DNA from: Platerodrilus igneus
Taxonomy: Eukaryota; Arthropoda; Insecta; Coleoptera; Lycidae
Direction: 5' to 3'
Assembly (NCBI GenBank): GCA_036346225.1
Contig: JARFIW010001185.1
Span: 248,001 to 312,000, forward strand
Length of the DNA stretch: 64,000 nt
Of this stretch, positions 12,337-23,917 are shown piece by piece; the first letter of the stretch is position 1; each line of letters opens with the position of its first letter. Position numbers and translations under genes: made by a program. The notes under the pieces were generated by a model, which saw nothing but the letters and a program-made list of their open reading frames with translations, was not told the DNA's origin and ran no database searches.

Positions 12337-13789
12337 GTGAGTGATACTTAGTCTTTAATCACATTTATAATTATTTAAACGTAATACGAAAGGTAGAAGG
12401 TTGAAGCTTTACGTTGATTAAAGTAACTTAAAAATTATTTAGTAAAAGATAGATTCCGTAATAAATCTGTAACTTTGCATAATTTTTAAAGATAGCTATG
12501 CAGTTTGCTTATCATAATTATTTCACAAACAGATAGCGTTAACTAAACTGAAAAAGTTGTTAATGACATATGATGTCAAAAAATATTCAGCTGTCCAATT
12601 TAAATATCACATGTTATTTTACGCTAATTTAAAAATATATTTTGAGGTTATGTACTTTGATTCTTAAACAACGTGATGAATTCTTTTCTATACATATTAA
12701 GTAAAACTAACTCTATATTGAAAAATGCAATTTTATGAGAACTTAATAAATAAATTTAATTGTGAGGTCAACGTAGTACTACAAATGGCTAAAGATTAAA
12801 ATATGTAATATGAATTATTAAGAGAGCTCAAACTTTTTAGAAAATTTATTATGAAATATTCAATTTAGAGATCTTTATGTTTTTCGAATACAAAACCATA
12901 CTAATTTTCTGTACTATAAAATTTTAGTTGAAAAAGATTATGTTAAAACAAATCAAAAAATTTAATCAAATAGAATCCATTTTTGCATATCTCTTATTAT
13001 TCAAAATTTAAGTAAGATTTATGGGTCATTCATGAGCGAACATTGTGTGTAATGATAACAAATACCCTGGGTGTATACTTTTGGAACTTAAATTCTATTA
13101 TATTATTTTTGGTAAATATTTTTGAGGACACAAACGGTGTCCATGTTGTGCATTTATTTGTTCACAGGTTAAGTCGAGACATCTGTTTGACATCTGGTAA
13201 TTGAGATTTTGGTAAGTGCTTTACGAAGGTGAAATTCAGGTTTTGTGGCTATATTAGTGGTGTAGATATAAGGTTTCCGCATTCCCCTAATACAAGCACA
13301 GATAATTTTTATAGGTTGTTGTATTGAAAAATACGGTGGCGCTCATTATCTATATTTTGGTCATTTGACAACCCATGACCCAAGCTCATGATGTACCCAG
13401 AGCTAACACTCTACTAGTCGTTTATGTCTAAAGAGTTTTTCTTTTCCTCAAGCCGTTTTCCATCCAACTTTACCTTGGGCTTTCATTGTTAATAAGAAGT
13501 TCTCGACCTTGTGATATCAGGTAAGGGTTTATGATATATAATGGTGCAATTTGTTATCTGATATTCACGAAGGAATTTCTTTTTATTTTCAATAAATCTT
13601 ATTAAAGAGCTATTTATACAGTGTTTCTATACTGACAAGAAGTACTTAGTATTAGAAAATATTAGGCAAATTTCCTTGATTTTCTTGGGTTCGGTGATGT
13701 TGTATTGTGCTCAATGAACTCTATACAACCTCTTATCACATCTTCTTATATACATATTGATTCATTGAAAAATCCGTACAGCATATATT
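12337..13789. other. AT-rich intergenic or intronic DNA
   Basis: No recognised coding segment, repeat terminus or match elsewhere in the window up to the start of the TIL duplication unit near 13790. Confidence 0.45.
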
Positions 13790-14742
13790 TTCCGAATCAG
13801 CGTTTAGCGATGTACAAAATATAAATTATGCTGCATAAAGCAGTTGGTGCTTCTCTCTAAACTATTTCAGTACTGACAAAACAGAAGTGGAAGAGACTCT
13901 TTAATTTGGCGTTTGGAAAGCTATTTCTAATCGATTTTAAGATAAAGGAATGCTAATTTATAAAACTTGTTTTCTTCTCATTTTCAATCAAAAGAAGAGA
14001 ATATTCCGACGCAGTTAATTTTCCAAAAATTATAAAACCGTGATCTGCTAAGAATAATTGTAACCGAAGTTGAAATATGTGTATTTGTATTTTTGAAATT
14101 GATAGTTGGATTTTTACACATCCACAATATGCATGAATATAGGAAAAAATGTCTATTTAGCGCATACCCGATATTTTCTACAAATCTAAGGTAGTAATTT
14201 GTTGTTTCTATGTTAAAGTGCCTCAGATGTAGTTAATTGCGAACTGTGATTAGAGAATGTTCGGTTACGTATTGTGGTATGGGTTTTGGTTACATGTAAT
14301 AATATGAAATTACAAGTTGCCCAAGCTGAAACCTAGACTGAGGTTTGATGTTATGCAAAGTCGCTTAAATATGAACCTGTGCATAGAAACTAGAGATCAA
14401 AGATAAATATATTCTTATTTTGCGTATATGTAAGGAACCTTTACTTAGAGGTTATACATAGAATTGCGAGTTTGAATCAAAAAAAAAAGGTCTGCTATAT
14501 CATATTATTCAAGGTAACTAAATGTAGGAAAGAATTGTCTTATTTAATGCAAGGGCTACCTTATCAAAGTTAAAAAAATTATATTGGGAAACTGTTATTG
14601 TTCGACAAAAGTTTTTGTTATCAGTTCTATTGATATAAAATGCAGTACTCGTAGAAATTATGTTATAGTGCGATCTTTGCTCCTAAAATTTCATCAGTAA
14701 CGAGAAGAGTATAAATATCAAGTTCTGATTTAGATTAGGAAA

Positions 14743-14752
14743 CTTATATAAT
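14743..14752 (+). promoter_or_regulatory. TATA box of TIL gene 1
   Basis: TTATATAATG lies about 70 bp before the ATG. It is followed by the conserved GAGCAGTGAATTTCTTT leader that all three TIL genes share. Confidence 0.6.
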
Positions 14753-14817
14753 GCATGTTCGAAAGGAGAGCAGTGAATTTCTTTTTTTCGGTAAATAACT
14801 ACTTAATATAGGTTGCA

Positions 14818-15145
14818 ATGCGTTTCGTGTTCATGTTTGTCGTTTTCCTAGTTGCAATTTTCGGTGCAAGTGTTAATGCTAATGGTAAGTACAAAATAGA
14901 TAAGTACATGTAAATTTTAGCAAACAAATACAGTTAATTCATTCCTAATTCTATGTACTGTACTTTAAGATTGCCCGGAAGACCAAGAATGGACAAATTG
15001 CACACCTCAATGCGAAGCGACTTGCGATAACTACAAGAATCCAATTCCCTGCCCCTTATTTTGTAGGCTTCCTAGTTGCATTTGTAAACGAGGTTTTGTT
15101 AAAAATGGAGATAAATGTGTTGAACCAGAAGACTGCAATAAATAG
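14818..15145 (+). CDS. Secreted TIL-domain serine protease inhibitor 1
   Basis: Two exons: 14818-14884 and 14970-15145, with donor G|GTAAGT and acceptor TTTAAG. Exon 1 encodes a signal peptide (MRFVFMFVVFLVAIFGASVNA). Exon 2 encodes one compact domain with ten cysteines in the TIL pattern, so the protein is 80 residues, typical for single-domain TIL inhibitors. The bait loop between cysteines 5 and 6 is C-P-L-F-C, giving P1 Leu and P1' Phe by analogy with Ascaris-type inhibitors, so chymotrypsin or elastase is the likely target (inference). The product would be secreted and stabilised by five disulfides. AATAAA lies at 15190. The frame is intact. Confidence 0.9.
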
Positions 15146-15189
15146 CGACCATATTTACTCTTTTTTATGTATTAAATGTAGCTAAAAGA

Positions 15190-15195
15190 AATAAA
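15190..15195 (+). terminator. Polyadenylation signal of TIL gene 1
   Basis: AATAAA 45 bp after the stop codon, in the same place as in the two paralogues. Confidence 0.6.
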
Positions 15196-15495
15196 AAATA
15201 ATTTTAAGTTTAGTTTTTATTTAACAGGAACTGCAAGGTTTTTGAAAAAAATTCTGTAAATATTAATGTTTATTTATTATATTTTTAACTGAAAATTTTT
15301 TTATTACCCTTATTCGAGCGATATGTTAACTTCTAGATTGGAACGTCATCCATCCAACAGTGCCTTAAAAGGAACAACCGTCTGAGATACTACATTCCTT
15401 AAAATTTACATACTTGTCTGCGCCAGCTTAAAAACACAAAAGAATGTAGTAAACGTGATTCTTTTATTAGTATTTTGTCGTTAACTTCTATAGAA

Positions 15496-16518
15496 TTTGT
15501 TACGCTCAAAATCCAGCAAGTACTTTTTTCAGCTTTCATTTTTATAACGCCCTAAAATGTCTCAGGAAGCTTGATTTCTCGCCATTTGAATTAGTGTTAT
15601 TTTATAAAATTTCTCAAGTAATTACTCTATACAAAAGTTTGCCTTATAAAACCAAACAACTGCTTAGGAAACATTACGGTACAAAGTAGTTGCAATATTT
15701 CCTAGCATCGGCAGTGATTACATTTTAATTAAAAGCTGCATGCAAATGCACAGCTTTCTTCTAAAAGATAAGACCTTACCACCTGCCTACATCTGCTTAC
15801 AATAGACTTGTTATCTGGTATTCTGCAGCTGCTAAGACGTTACAAAGTAATAAGATTGTTTTTTTTTTGTCTAAAATCCTTTGATAATTGCGTTATCTGC
15901 TTGTTGGCAAGCTGTTACAGTTTATATTTCGGCAGCTGTTGTCTGGGAATTCTGCAGACTTGATTTTTCGGCGATATCTTTGAAAACCAAATACCCTACC
16001 CCATATATGATTCTGTTCCTACAAAATAAAGACCGTGCTTCTTACCGAAGATACATGTTGTAAAGTCGCGCTACTAAAGTGCCTTCTTAGTACAAGTGAA
16101 GTTGGTGGTTCGAGCATGCAGCCAATAAAGAATGCAGTCGCATTTTTCCATCCACAACATGATACGAAGCTAACTAACTCAAAGTACAGTTTTCTATTTT
16201 CGCAATTCTTTTATGCTGCTGTGGAGTATAGACATTTTATTTGCTGCTACTCATGATTATTCAATAAATTACCAACACCACGTTACCAAACACATTTACA
16301 ATGCACAAGCGACGATGTAATAATCATTTTTCAAATTAAAAATTAATTAATCAATGTTTATGCAAAAATCCGTTTTTACTGTTTCTTTTTAGTCTTTTTA
16401 ACGTAAACCACTTACTTATAAATTTAAAACTAGTTGATATTTGATTAATTTAAGTTAGGGTGTCTAATTTTAATGTTATACTATTTCTTGAAGAAGTGCA
16501 CTTCACAAAGCGGCTTAA

Positions 16519-16520
<2 letters not shown>
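15496..16520. other. AT-rich DNA without recognised genes
   Basis: It separates TIL unit 1 from a TA tract. In unit 2 the corresponding junction is joined directly to the spacer that here resumes at 22945, so this stretch and the LTRs after it interrupt the ancestral order or mark a rearrangement. The frames at 15881-16256 show no recognisable protein. Confidence 0.45.

Positions 16521-16564
<44 letters not shown>
16521..16564. repeat. (TA)n microsatellite
   Basis: A TA tract that abuts the TGCCGTGG terminus of the next LTR. Confidence 0.95.
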
Positions 16565-16566
<2 letters not shown>

Positions 16567-16653
16567 CCGTGGAATGTGCCTTTTGTTTACAGGAACTGGT
16601 GCTTTCTAAAAAACATTCGAGCCCCACAGATTGGGCGTCATAAATTGCCGTGG
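16565..16653 (-). repeat. LTR-end/PBS-like module duplicated at LTR end
   Basis: On the minus strand CCACGGCA ends at 16646 and is followed by TATGACGCCCAATCTG and TGGGGCTCGAATG (about 16640-16617), then by a second CCACGGCA ending at 16565 against the TA tract. The PBS-like part corresponds to the 3' end of tRNA-Lys(CUU), including its T-loop TTCGAGC. Confidence 0.7.
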
Positions 16654-16686
16654 AATGTGACTTTTAGCTCCAGACCTCACCAGTTT

Positions 16687-16899
16687 TCAAAAATTAATAA
16701 TTTTCAAACATAAAATTTTTACAAATATTTTCTTACCCGTATTCTGCTTTATCAAATTAGTTTCTTCAGCAGCTTGTCTGGCTAGCTCAGCTATGCCTCC
16801 TCTTGGATACCTAAATTTACTATCATTCTCTTTACCGTTCACACACCATACAATAAAATCACAAAATAATACAACAATCATACAATATTTATTTACCAT
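16687..16899 (-). CDS. LTR-borne small ORF with signal-peptide-like N-terminus
   Basis: A 70-codon frame within the LTR leader. It begins with Lys followed by a hydrophobic run (MIVVLFCDFIVWCVNG), read as a likely signal peptide or anchor. Then come a basic KFRYPRGG motif, ELARQAAEETN, and a GGGTAAGA site that looks like a splice donor near codon 58. Related versions lie at the same LTR position at 20496-20618 (ending early) and 36075-36200 (frameshifted). Subfamily B LTRs keep only a diverged ELAR module. The family is not recognised. It could be the first exon of a retroelement-encoded product or a captured host exon. Translation is unproven. Confidence 0.45.
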   Translation of the reverse strand: MVNKYCMIVVLFCDFIVWCVNGKENDSKFRYPRGGIAELARQAAEETNLIKQNTGKKIFVKILCLKIINF

Positions 16900-18700
16900 T
16901 ATTTACAAATAATAATTTATGGTTATGTACAGTTCGGTGCTTAAGTTACACCTCAATAAATGCTATCTTTGTAAAGTCCTTGTTTTTAAAATTAAAATTT
17001 CGAAAGCATTTAATGCAGCGGGAGTAAATGGGCCCCAAATAACACCTTATCCTTATTTATTACCGCATACTGGAGTATGGTGAGCTCATGATAACCCAGT
17101 TTATAAATGTATGCTTTCGACTTTCTATACTATGACTACAACTTTAAAAAACCCATGTACTTTTAACAATTAAATTTAAATTCATCACGTAATTCATGTA
17201 ATAAGCTTTACGTACACCTTTTGTTTTATATTCCAAAATACCATAATAATAGTCAGTTATACGTATCTTTTTCAATACGTTAAATTACCAAAAATAACCA
17301 TCAAAGTACACTCACACATCACAAATAATTTCAACAGTTTATATACAAAAACAGCAAATTCAAATGCGTTACCTGGAAAAAGCGTCAAAATTCCATCTCC
17401 GTTGAAGAAGCTCTATATTTTTGACCCCTCGGCTTCGTGATTATGCACGCGGCTCCACCAGCTGTTTATAGATGACAACTCAGTTTAAACTGAGCTTCTT
17501 GCTACCAATTAACAGAAATTCCAACATCCAAATCCATGTATATTACACTTGTTTATTATTGCATTATTAATTTACGAGCTTGTTAAAGTATTCGTGGACC
17601 TCAGTTAAATTTAAATTACACTCTATTATACTCGCGTTACGAACTATAAGGCCACAAATAATTTAATACTATTTCACAGAATGTTACAAATTTTTAATAC
17701 TCACAAGCTTTATCAGTTGATTATAATACGTTGTAAAGCGATGCAAAATTAAAGAGAGCCCTCCTAATTCTCCCAGAGTATTTATATCATAAAACTAGGC
17801 CCCCTTGGCCACACTTTACGCGAAATACTTAATCGAAATTAATATTTCTCCAAATTTTGTGTAACCGTTTTAAACTTCCAAAAATATTCCCCCGTCAGCA
17901 CGCTATATCAGACAAAACTATCACATCCACCTGTCGCGTGTTTCTCTGTTCTAAACCTATCTATTTCGACCAATGATGCATTTCAGTGACGTCTTAAAAC
18001 TCCGCCTGTAATATCTCTATTCCTGTCGTATGCATATTTGATGTCGCATTCTAACCTTGCTTGCGATGTAGAAAATCGATATAGCTGACCGCGTCTTTAT
18101 GGACTCTACCTGGATCGAATACGTGCCTACTGAAGTGAATGCTTTTATGCCCGACTCATTTCGAATCATATTATTGATTGTTCATCCCTTCTGCTCTTTA
18201 AGAAACTTTTGCTAGCGTTTATGCGAAACCACCAACGGTTGAACAATATTTCCTCGAAGCTCGCCTCGTTATCTTCACAAATAAGCAGAAGATGACCTTT
18301 TCAACATGCAGGTGTGCTCAATTAATGATCGTTTAAAATAACACTTCTCGGAGCTTACGTTTCAAAGTATTTTATATAACCGACGCCTGTTTGTTCGTTA
18401 GAAAAGTTTTTCGCCTTGGGATTATTGATTTTTTATGCTCTAATGCATTTTCTGACGTTATAACCCGTTGAATTAAACTAAATTAAATTAATTAATAATT
18501 TCTATTGGCTTATAAAACTGATTTTCTTTATGAACCTATTAACTTTTAATCCCTAATTATAAAACTATTTCAATACTTGTTAATTTAAATTAAATAAATG
18601 AAATAAATTTTGCGCGTAAGTTATGTTCCTCTCTCTACACAGGGTGTTTGAAATTGCATTGTTTATACCCTACCCAAATTTAACCCTTTAAATTCACTAC

Positions 18701-18737
18701 ATAATATATATATATATATAAATATATATACATATAT
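18701..18737. repeat. (TA)n microsatellite between two head-to-head LTRs
   Basis: An interrupted TA tract. The LTR 5' ends on both sides face each other and share a TAGTGR(A/T)TTTAAA-type start. Confidence 0.95.
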
Positions 18738-19555
18738 TGTAGTGGTTTTAAAAGGTTAAATTTAACTATAAACAAGGTAATTTCAAACACCCTGTATAGA
18801 GGAAATAACCAGAATTTACGTTCGAAATTTATTTCATTTAGTTCATTTTAAAGCAACAAGTATTACCATAATTTTACCAATTAATGAATAAAATTTAGTT
18901 AGGTTCGTAAAGAAAATAAATTTTAGAAGCCAATGCAATTTATTTATTAATTTAATGGAGTTTAATTGAACGGGTAATTACGTATAATACGCATAAAAGC
19001 ATGAAAAATCGATAATACCAAGGTGAAACGCTTTGCTAACACATAAACAGCCGTTGAATATAAAATACCTTGAAAAGCCAACTCTTAGAAATGTTGTGTT
19101 AAAACGTCGGTTAATTAAACACCTGCATGTTTTCGAAACGTCAGGTTCCCCTTATTTTTATAGATAACAAGCAAGTTTCAAAGAATATTGGTTAAACGAC
19201 AGTCGCAAAGCACGTATTTAGTCCACAGTCTACATGGAGTAAATTTGAAACGCGGACAGTAATATCGATTTCTACCACTCAAACAAGGTTAGAGGGAAAC
19301 ATATAATATGCATAAGAAAGGGAGAGCGTTATTATAGGCAGGGTTTTTAAGACGTCAATGGATATACTATTGGTCGATATCGTTAGTTGTACATCAGACA
19401 AACACGGGAATATTGGATGTTAATTTTTCTGAAAATATCGTAACGACGCGCTAAATTTCGGGGATTTCGAAAACGGCTGATCAAAATTTGAGGAAGTGTT
19501 ATTTTAAATTAGATTTTTCACGGGAAGAGTGGCCTAGAGGTGGCATTCGGAATCA

Positions 19556-19563
19556 TATAAATA
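19556..19563 (+). promoter_or_regulatory. TATA box of LTR promoter
   Basis: TATAAATA occurs about 820 bp into the LTR. Related TATA boxes occur at about 4840(-), 6890(+), 17783(-), 37155(-), 42092(-), 52645(+) and 57960(+), generally followed within about 40 bp by GCTCTC or TCTC-rich sequence. Confidence 0.55.
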
Positions 19564-20495
19564 CTTGAAGAGAATTAGCATCGGTCTCTCGATTAACTTC
19601 GATCTCTTAGTATTTTCACCGCTTCAGAATACGAGTTTGTAAGTATATATATTTTTAAATTAAATAGTACAGTGTTGGCCTCATAATTTGATACGCGAAT
19701 AGTGTCGAGTCTAAATTTTAATTTGAGGTGCAACAGTTATCTTAAACAAGCTCGTGAAGTGACGTGAAGTAACGTAAATTTTAATTAAATTAAACTAAAG
19801 TACGCAATTATGAAGGAGGTGTAATTAATTTGGATTTGGATTTGGATACACCGTGAAGGCAGAGCAAACAGCACAACCTAAATGGGGTTCATCTACAAAT
19901 AGCAAGAAGCCGCCAGCAGAGCAGAGCGAAACAACTTAACGGCATCGTCAACGGAGTAGAGATCTTCAAGAAATTCCAGGTAACGCTTTAAAATTGTTGT
20001 TGTTATAAACTATGAAACTATGAAAATTGTGTGACGTGTGAGAGTGAATTTTAAAGGTATTGTGCATTTTCTGCGTATTGAAAATAATACGTATAACTAA
20101 CTTTATTATGGTATTTAAATAGACATTTAAAGGTGTATATAAAGCTTATTAACGTTCCATCAGAAATTTAAAAATTTTTTATTTTTACGAGTACATGGGT
20201 TTTTTTGTTTGTTGTAAGAGTATGCAAAGTACAAAAGCATACATTATTCATAATTAACTGGGTTATCATGAGCTCACCATACTCCAGAGTGTACTAATTT
20301 AAAATAAATTATAAATAAAGAAGGAAAATAAGATATTATTAAGGGCTCATTTACTCCGGGTATATTCAATGTGTTTGATATTTTAAATTAAAATCCAGAA
20401 CAGTACAAAAATAGGATTTATTGAGGTGTAACTTGATCTCTGAAAAGTGGATAATCTTGAATTTTATTTGTAAATAGTAACAAAATAAATATTGT

Positions 20496-20618
20496 ATGAT
20501 GGTTGTATTATTTGTTGTTTTATTGAGAGTGTGCGTGAACGATACAAAGTATAATAGTAAATCTAGGTATCCAAGAGAAGGCCCGACTGAGCTAGCCTGG
20601 GAACTGAAGAAGAATTAA
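20496..20618 (+). CDS. LTR-borne small ORF, second copy
   Basis: A 40-codon frame (MMVVLFVVLLRVCVN, then SKSRYPREGPTELAW, then a stop after KKN). The hydrophobic start and the RYPR and ELA motifs match the 16687-16899 ORF, and GGTAAGAAA follows 25 bp later. The stop after KKN truncates it relative to the 70-codon version. Function is unknown. Confidence 0.4.
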   Translation: MMVVLFVVLLRVCVNDTKYNSKSRYPREGPTELAWELKKN

Positions 20619-20770
20619 GGTGATGAAGAGAGGAATCTGGGTAAGAAATTTTTTTTTTTATTAAATTTTTCTACTGTGTGCTATTTTCGATTTTGTAAAA
20701 ATGAAAATAAATTAATTTTCGATTCTACTGAGGTTACCTAAGTTACACGGCAATTTATATATATTTAATA

Positions 20771-20945
20771 TTGTGATAACCCCTGTTAGCCCCACGATTG
20801 GGTCGATATAAATGTTGTGATTAATTCCGCCCCATGGTTGGGCAACCCATAAATGTTGTGTTAATCAAGCCCCACGATTGGGTATGTCATAAATGCTGTG
20901 ATATACTTGTTCCACGGCTTGGGCGTACATAAATGGCTGTGATAT
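20771..20945 (-). repeat. Four 40-bp tandem LTR-end/PBS-like units
   Basis: Units begin at about 20771, 20815, 20856 and 20896, with period 40-41 bp. Each reads (T/C)TGTG-AT, spacer, GCCCCACGATTGGGT-like core, CATAAATG. On the minus strand each unit is an LTR-terminus-like CACA(A/G)CA followed by a degenerate tRNA-Lys PBS. The next unit repeats this without intervening retroelement sequence. Confidence 0.75.
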
Positions 20946-21243
20946 AACGCTTATGTTGCTCAAACACTTGTGAAAATGTTAATTTATAATTTTCTTTTGC
21001 CTCGACTAGCTGATTCAATTAAATAAAGCAATTCCACAATACACAGTATAATGATTAAATATTTACAACTTTTTCCCTTTTTAAATATCTTCTCCCTTTA
21101 TGAATTATTTACATCTATTAGATTTTTAGAAAATGAAGCCAGCAAAACAAGCTTTTATATTACCTTTAGAGACCTATTGAAACGTTTCAGATGTCTATAA
21201 CTTTTCATAAAATTTATCCAGAAACCCCAATTTGTCGGCTCTT

Positions 21244-21338
21244 ACACTTTAAATTATTATTGAGATAAAACAGTTTTAAAAATAAATCATATCAAAAATA
21301 TATAAAACAGTTTTAAAAATAAATCATATCAAAAATAT
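21244..21338. repeat. Short tandem duplication inside LTR
   Basis: The segment AAAACAGTTTTAAAAATAAA TCATATCAAAAATAT occurs twice, offset by about 40 bp (21267 and 21305). Confidence 0.7.
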
Positions 21339-22498
21339 CTGACCTGAAGTGGTTTAGTAGACTTTGCAATCCTAAGAATTGAAGTCGATATACAACCAAA
21401 TTAATATCCCAATCGTTATTGCAATAAAAGGTTTTTCATTTTCACAATAGAATATTTACCATCAATTTGCTTGAACAGGCAGCATTCTCCAAAGTCTCGT
21501 ATCCAAAAATTGTATTTCAGATCGTACTTGAACGTTATTTAAAGTTTTAACAGGAATCGTAACATTATTTTGATTGTAATTTAAGATTGTAATGGTAGTT
21601 TTCGGATGTTAATCTCGATGATAATTAAGATGGTAATTAAGAGCCTTGTTTTATTTATTATTAGAAATGGTATAATTTCCTAAATTTTATCTACTTACGT
21701 CTCAGAAGTACGGCTCTCTTTGAACAATCATACACTCTTTTAAATAATTTTCACTTAACTTTTCACGTAAATATTTATCACATTGAAGTATAGTGACTGC
21801 CCAGTTTCAAAAGTATACTAATTCAATATGCAATTGTTAAGATATTTATAGGATCGGCCCCCTTTAGTTTCTGATTCGTTGACCCCACGTGCTGGGCGAG
21901 ACCAATAGTATTATCACCTGTTATTTTGGGAATTTTACCAGTTGTCTAGTTTAATAGCATGACGCGATGCTCACTTTGTCGCGTAAATTCTTATTATACC
22001 TATGCATTTACTTCAGAAATCCCAGGAATCTTCATACGATCGATCACGTCGTATTGTTTGTTGGCCTTATTCTAATCTGAATCAAATACATTTGGTGTTT
22101 GTTTATTTCCTAATAAATTAGATTTTTGAGCAAATGTGATACTTTTAAATCACGTACGCTTTTCAAATAATGCATAATTTCTAAGTGCGTTTAAGATGAT
22201 ATATCCACGCACTTTTTGAATATTTGTCTAGCCAATTCATGCAGGTTTTTCACTGATTTAATTTCAATGCGTTTCGTTACCTTTTCAAATTCTTATCTTT
22301 GATCATAGCTACTCTTGGATATCTGTTTTAATCGTTTGTACTGCTATATACAGTGTGCTCTCAACTAATAATATTTATAATGACCTATTTACTCTTCTAA
22401 TATCTGTAATTCTGTGCTTCTGTTACTTGGGAGTTTCCCTTGTTTATTCTACGACCCCTATGACTTAACCTACCCCTAAATTAACCTTATAGTTACAG

Positions 22499-22500
<2 letters not shown>

Positions 22501-22534
<34 letters not shown>
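22501..22534. repeat. (TA)n microsatellite
   Basis: A pure TA tract adjoining the CAGCA terminus of the preceding LTR. Confidence 0.95.
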
Positions 22535-22537
<3 letters not shown>

Positions 22538-22865
22538 GTATATTTCTTTTCCTAGATTTACTGTACAGTTTATGTTTAATTTTCTTTTATATGTATTTAA
22601 GGTGAACCATTGTAAGTATTTAAACTATAAGATGTTATATATTTTGCTTACCAATTTTATATGCTTATGTTATGACGCTTTCTTTACCAGCACGTAACGA
22701 ACGATTACGCAACTTAATGGATTTTATTGTTTTGTAAATAGTCGTTGGAGATTGGATGTTAACAATATAGTTTTACAGAGGTTTCCAATGTGTTATTTCT
22801 ATATCACCCTCGCCCCTCTACGACGTTTTTGAGCTAGCCCAAATTCTACTATTCTGTCTCCGTTC

Positions 22866-22943
22866 TGTTACGGTATTCGGTGTAAACCATTTCTGTACTT
22901 ACTCTTACTGTGTTCTTTCGTGTTTGCGCGGAATACCGTAACA
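22866..22943. repeat. 78-bp segment with 13-bp perfect inverted ends
   Basis: TGTTACGGTATTC at 22866-22878 and its exact complement GAATACCGTAACA at 22931-22943. TG...CA ends suggest a collapsed LTR or a minute foldback element. It sits exactly at the left edge of the duplicated spacer that starts at 22945. Confidence 0.6.
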
Positions 22944-22944
22944 A

Positions 22945-23917
22945 ATTAAAAATAATTCTCATAAGGTTAAATGTTGGAAATTGAAATTACCAAAGCTACT
23001 ATCAGCTGCTAAACTCAATATGAAATTCTAAATGTTTTTTTTAATTGCTGATTACGCAAATTTGAATATTTTTCTAAAGCATTATAACTAATTTAGTGCC
23101 TGACATTTTTGCTCTTTTATGTTTTGTGTAAAGACAATACTTGTGGTTTCTACTTTTTTCGGTTTTATCAATTGAGTAATATATAGATTGTTTTTGATAC
23201 AAAATCAATTTGTATCTAACATTTCAAAAATATTCGAGAAAAATAAAGTAGAAGACCAACCTATATTTCTATTAAATAATATTCTCGGGTCAAAGTGTAA
23301 TAAAACCACCTTAAAACACGACATAATTTTGATGTTATACCTTAGCTTTCAGGATGAGAAGTAAAAATTCCAAAACGCCATATAGCCAAATTCGACAACG
23401 AATGCTGTAGATATGACTTTATCATAAAGTTCATGCTGACAACCGTGTTGAGGATTTTGTAATCGGATCCAAACCAAAAATCAATTATACATTCGCATTT
23501 TCTTTAGTAGTTTGCAAAGACAAAGACAAAGACAAATGAGCGGTTTAGTCATGAGAGTATTTCGTGGGTGAGTCTATTTTTCTCTCCACAAAAAGACCAC
23601 AAAGCATAGAGGTTGTATGCAAAATTCGTTTTACTAATAAGCTCCCATATTACACATTTTTTAAACAAAAGAGTTAATAAAAATCAGGTAAATTAACAAG
23701 CAATTATAACCTGGAGTAGGCAACATCTATCGTCGTAATCCATATTTATTAAATTAAAACCATGCACATTTTATTGGATGCCAAAATTAGCATTAAATGC
23801 GGGTAAATTTCAAATCCGATTTTTGGTGTTCGGACACTAGTTGTGGTTATTTAACTCGGCAAAGAGGTTGATCAAACAATAAAAGTTTTTTCTGAGTCTC
23901 AACAGATCTTTTATATA
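22945..23917. repeat. Duplicated spacer (copy 1) upstream of Tc1 B
   Basis: Collinear with 27916-29447 apart from the solo LTR in the latter. Shared landmarks include ACCAAAGCTACTATCAGCTG and CATTTTATTGGATG. No coding content was recognised. Confidence 0.8.

Larger units (their letters stand above)
13790..15495 (+). repeat. TIL segmental-duplication unit 1
   Basis: This is collinear with 44932-46480 from the CCGAATCAG segment onward, and from about 14270 with 26634-27916. It carries promoter, gene and 3' flank. After TTAACTTCTATAGAATT (about 15495) the similarity to unit 2 stops. Confidence 0.8.
16565..18700 (-). mobile_element. Long LTR, subfamily A, minus orientation
   Basis: It is bounded by TA tracts at 16521-16564 and 18701-18737. 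Its left end shows TGCCGTGG twice (16565 and 16646) with a PBS-like module between. Minus-strand landmarks are the 5' end with a GGGTTAAATTT and CAAACACCCTGTG block near 18640-18690, a TATA box TATAAATAC (about 17779-17787), a CCAGGTAACG splice donor near 17371-17380, a leader block with TGAGCTCACCATAC near 17070-17090, and a signal-peptide ORF at 16899-16687. Length and layout match the LTRs at 18.7-20.8 and 35.9-38.0 kb. No internal region is attached. Confidence 0.8.
18738..20752 (+). mobile_element. Long LTR, subfamily A, plus orientation (solo)
   Basis: It starts TGTAGTGG at 18738 and ends CACGGCA at 20752 (2015 bp), with TA-rich DNA on both sides. U3 carries CAAACACCCTGTATAG. A TATA box (TATAAATA) is at 19556-19563, a CCAG|GTAACG donor at 19979/19980, a leader block (TGGGTTATCATGAGCTCACC) near 20261-20280 and GGGCTCATTTACTCC near 20343. 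A 40-codon signal-peptide ORF lies at 20496-20618, followed by CTGGGTAAGAA. The ends TG...CA and the regular layout support a complete solo LTR. Confidence 0.82.
20771..22500 (-). mobile_element. Long LTR, subfamily C, minus orientation
   Basis: It lies between the TA-rich junction at 20753-20770 and the TA tract at 22501. The right end reads TTACAGCA, so the minus-strand 5' end is TGCTGTAACTATAAGG. A possible TATA box in minus orientation (CCTATAAATATC) lies at 21841-21852. The terminus pairs with the PBS-module array described separately. No gag or pol is present. Subfamily assignment is by end sequence only. Confidence 0.6.

Noticed and set aside
16687..16899. Similarity of the LTR small ORF to a neuropeptide Y/F-type hormone
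   Set aside because: A loose match of YP, G, ELAR and NLI spacing was seen, but there is no RxRF/Y-amide ending and other copies do not keep the pattern.
16561..20945. Possible tRNA genes or tRNA-derived SINEs, because of TTCGAGCCCCAC...TTGGGCG segments
   Set aside because: Only the 3' acceptor and T-loop part of a tRNA is present, always next to an LTR terminus and never with A and B boxes or an anticodon arm; a primer-binding-site origin fits better.
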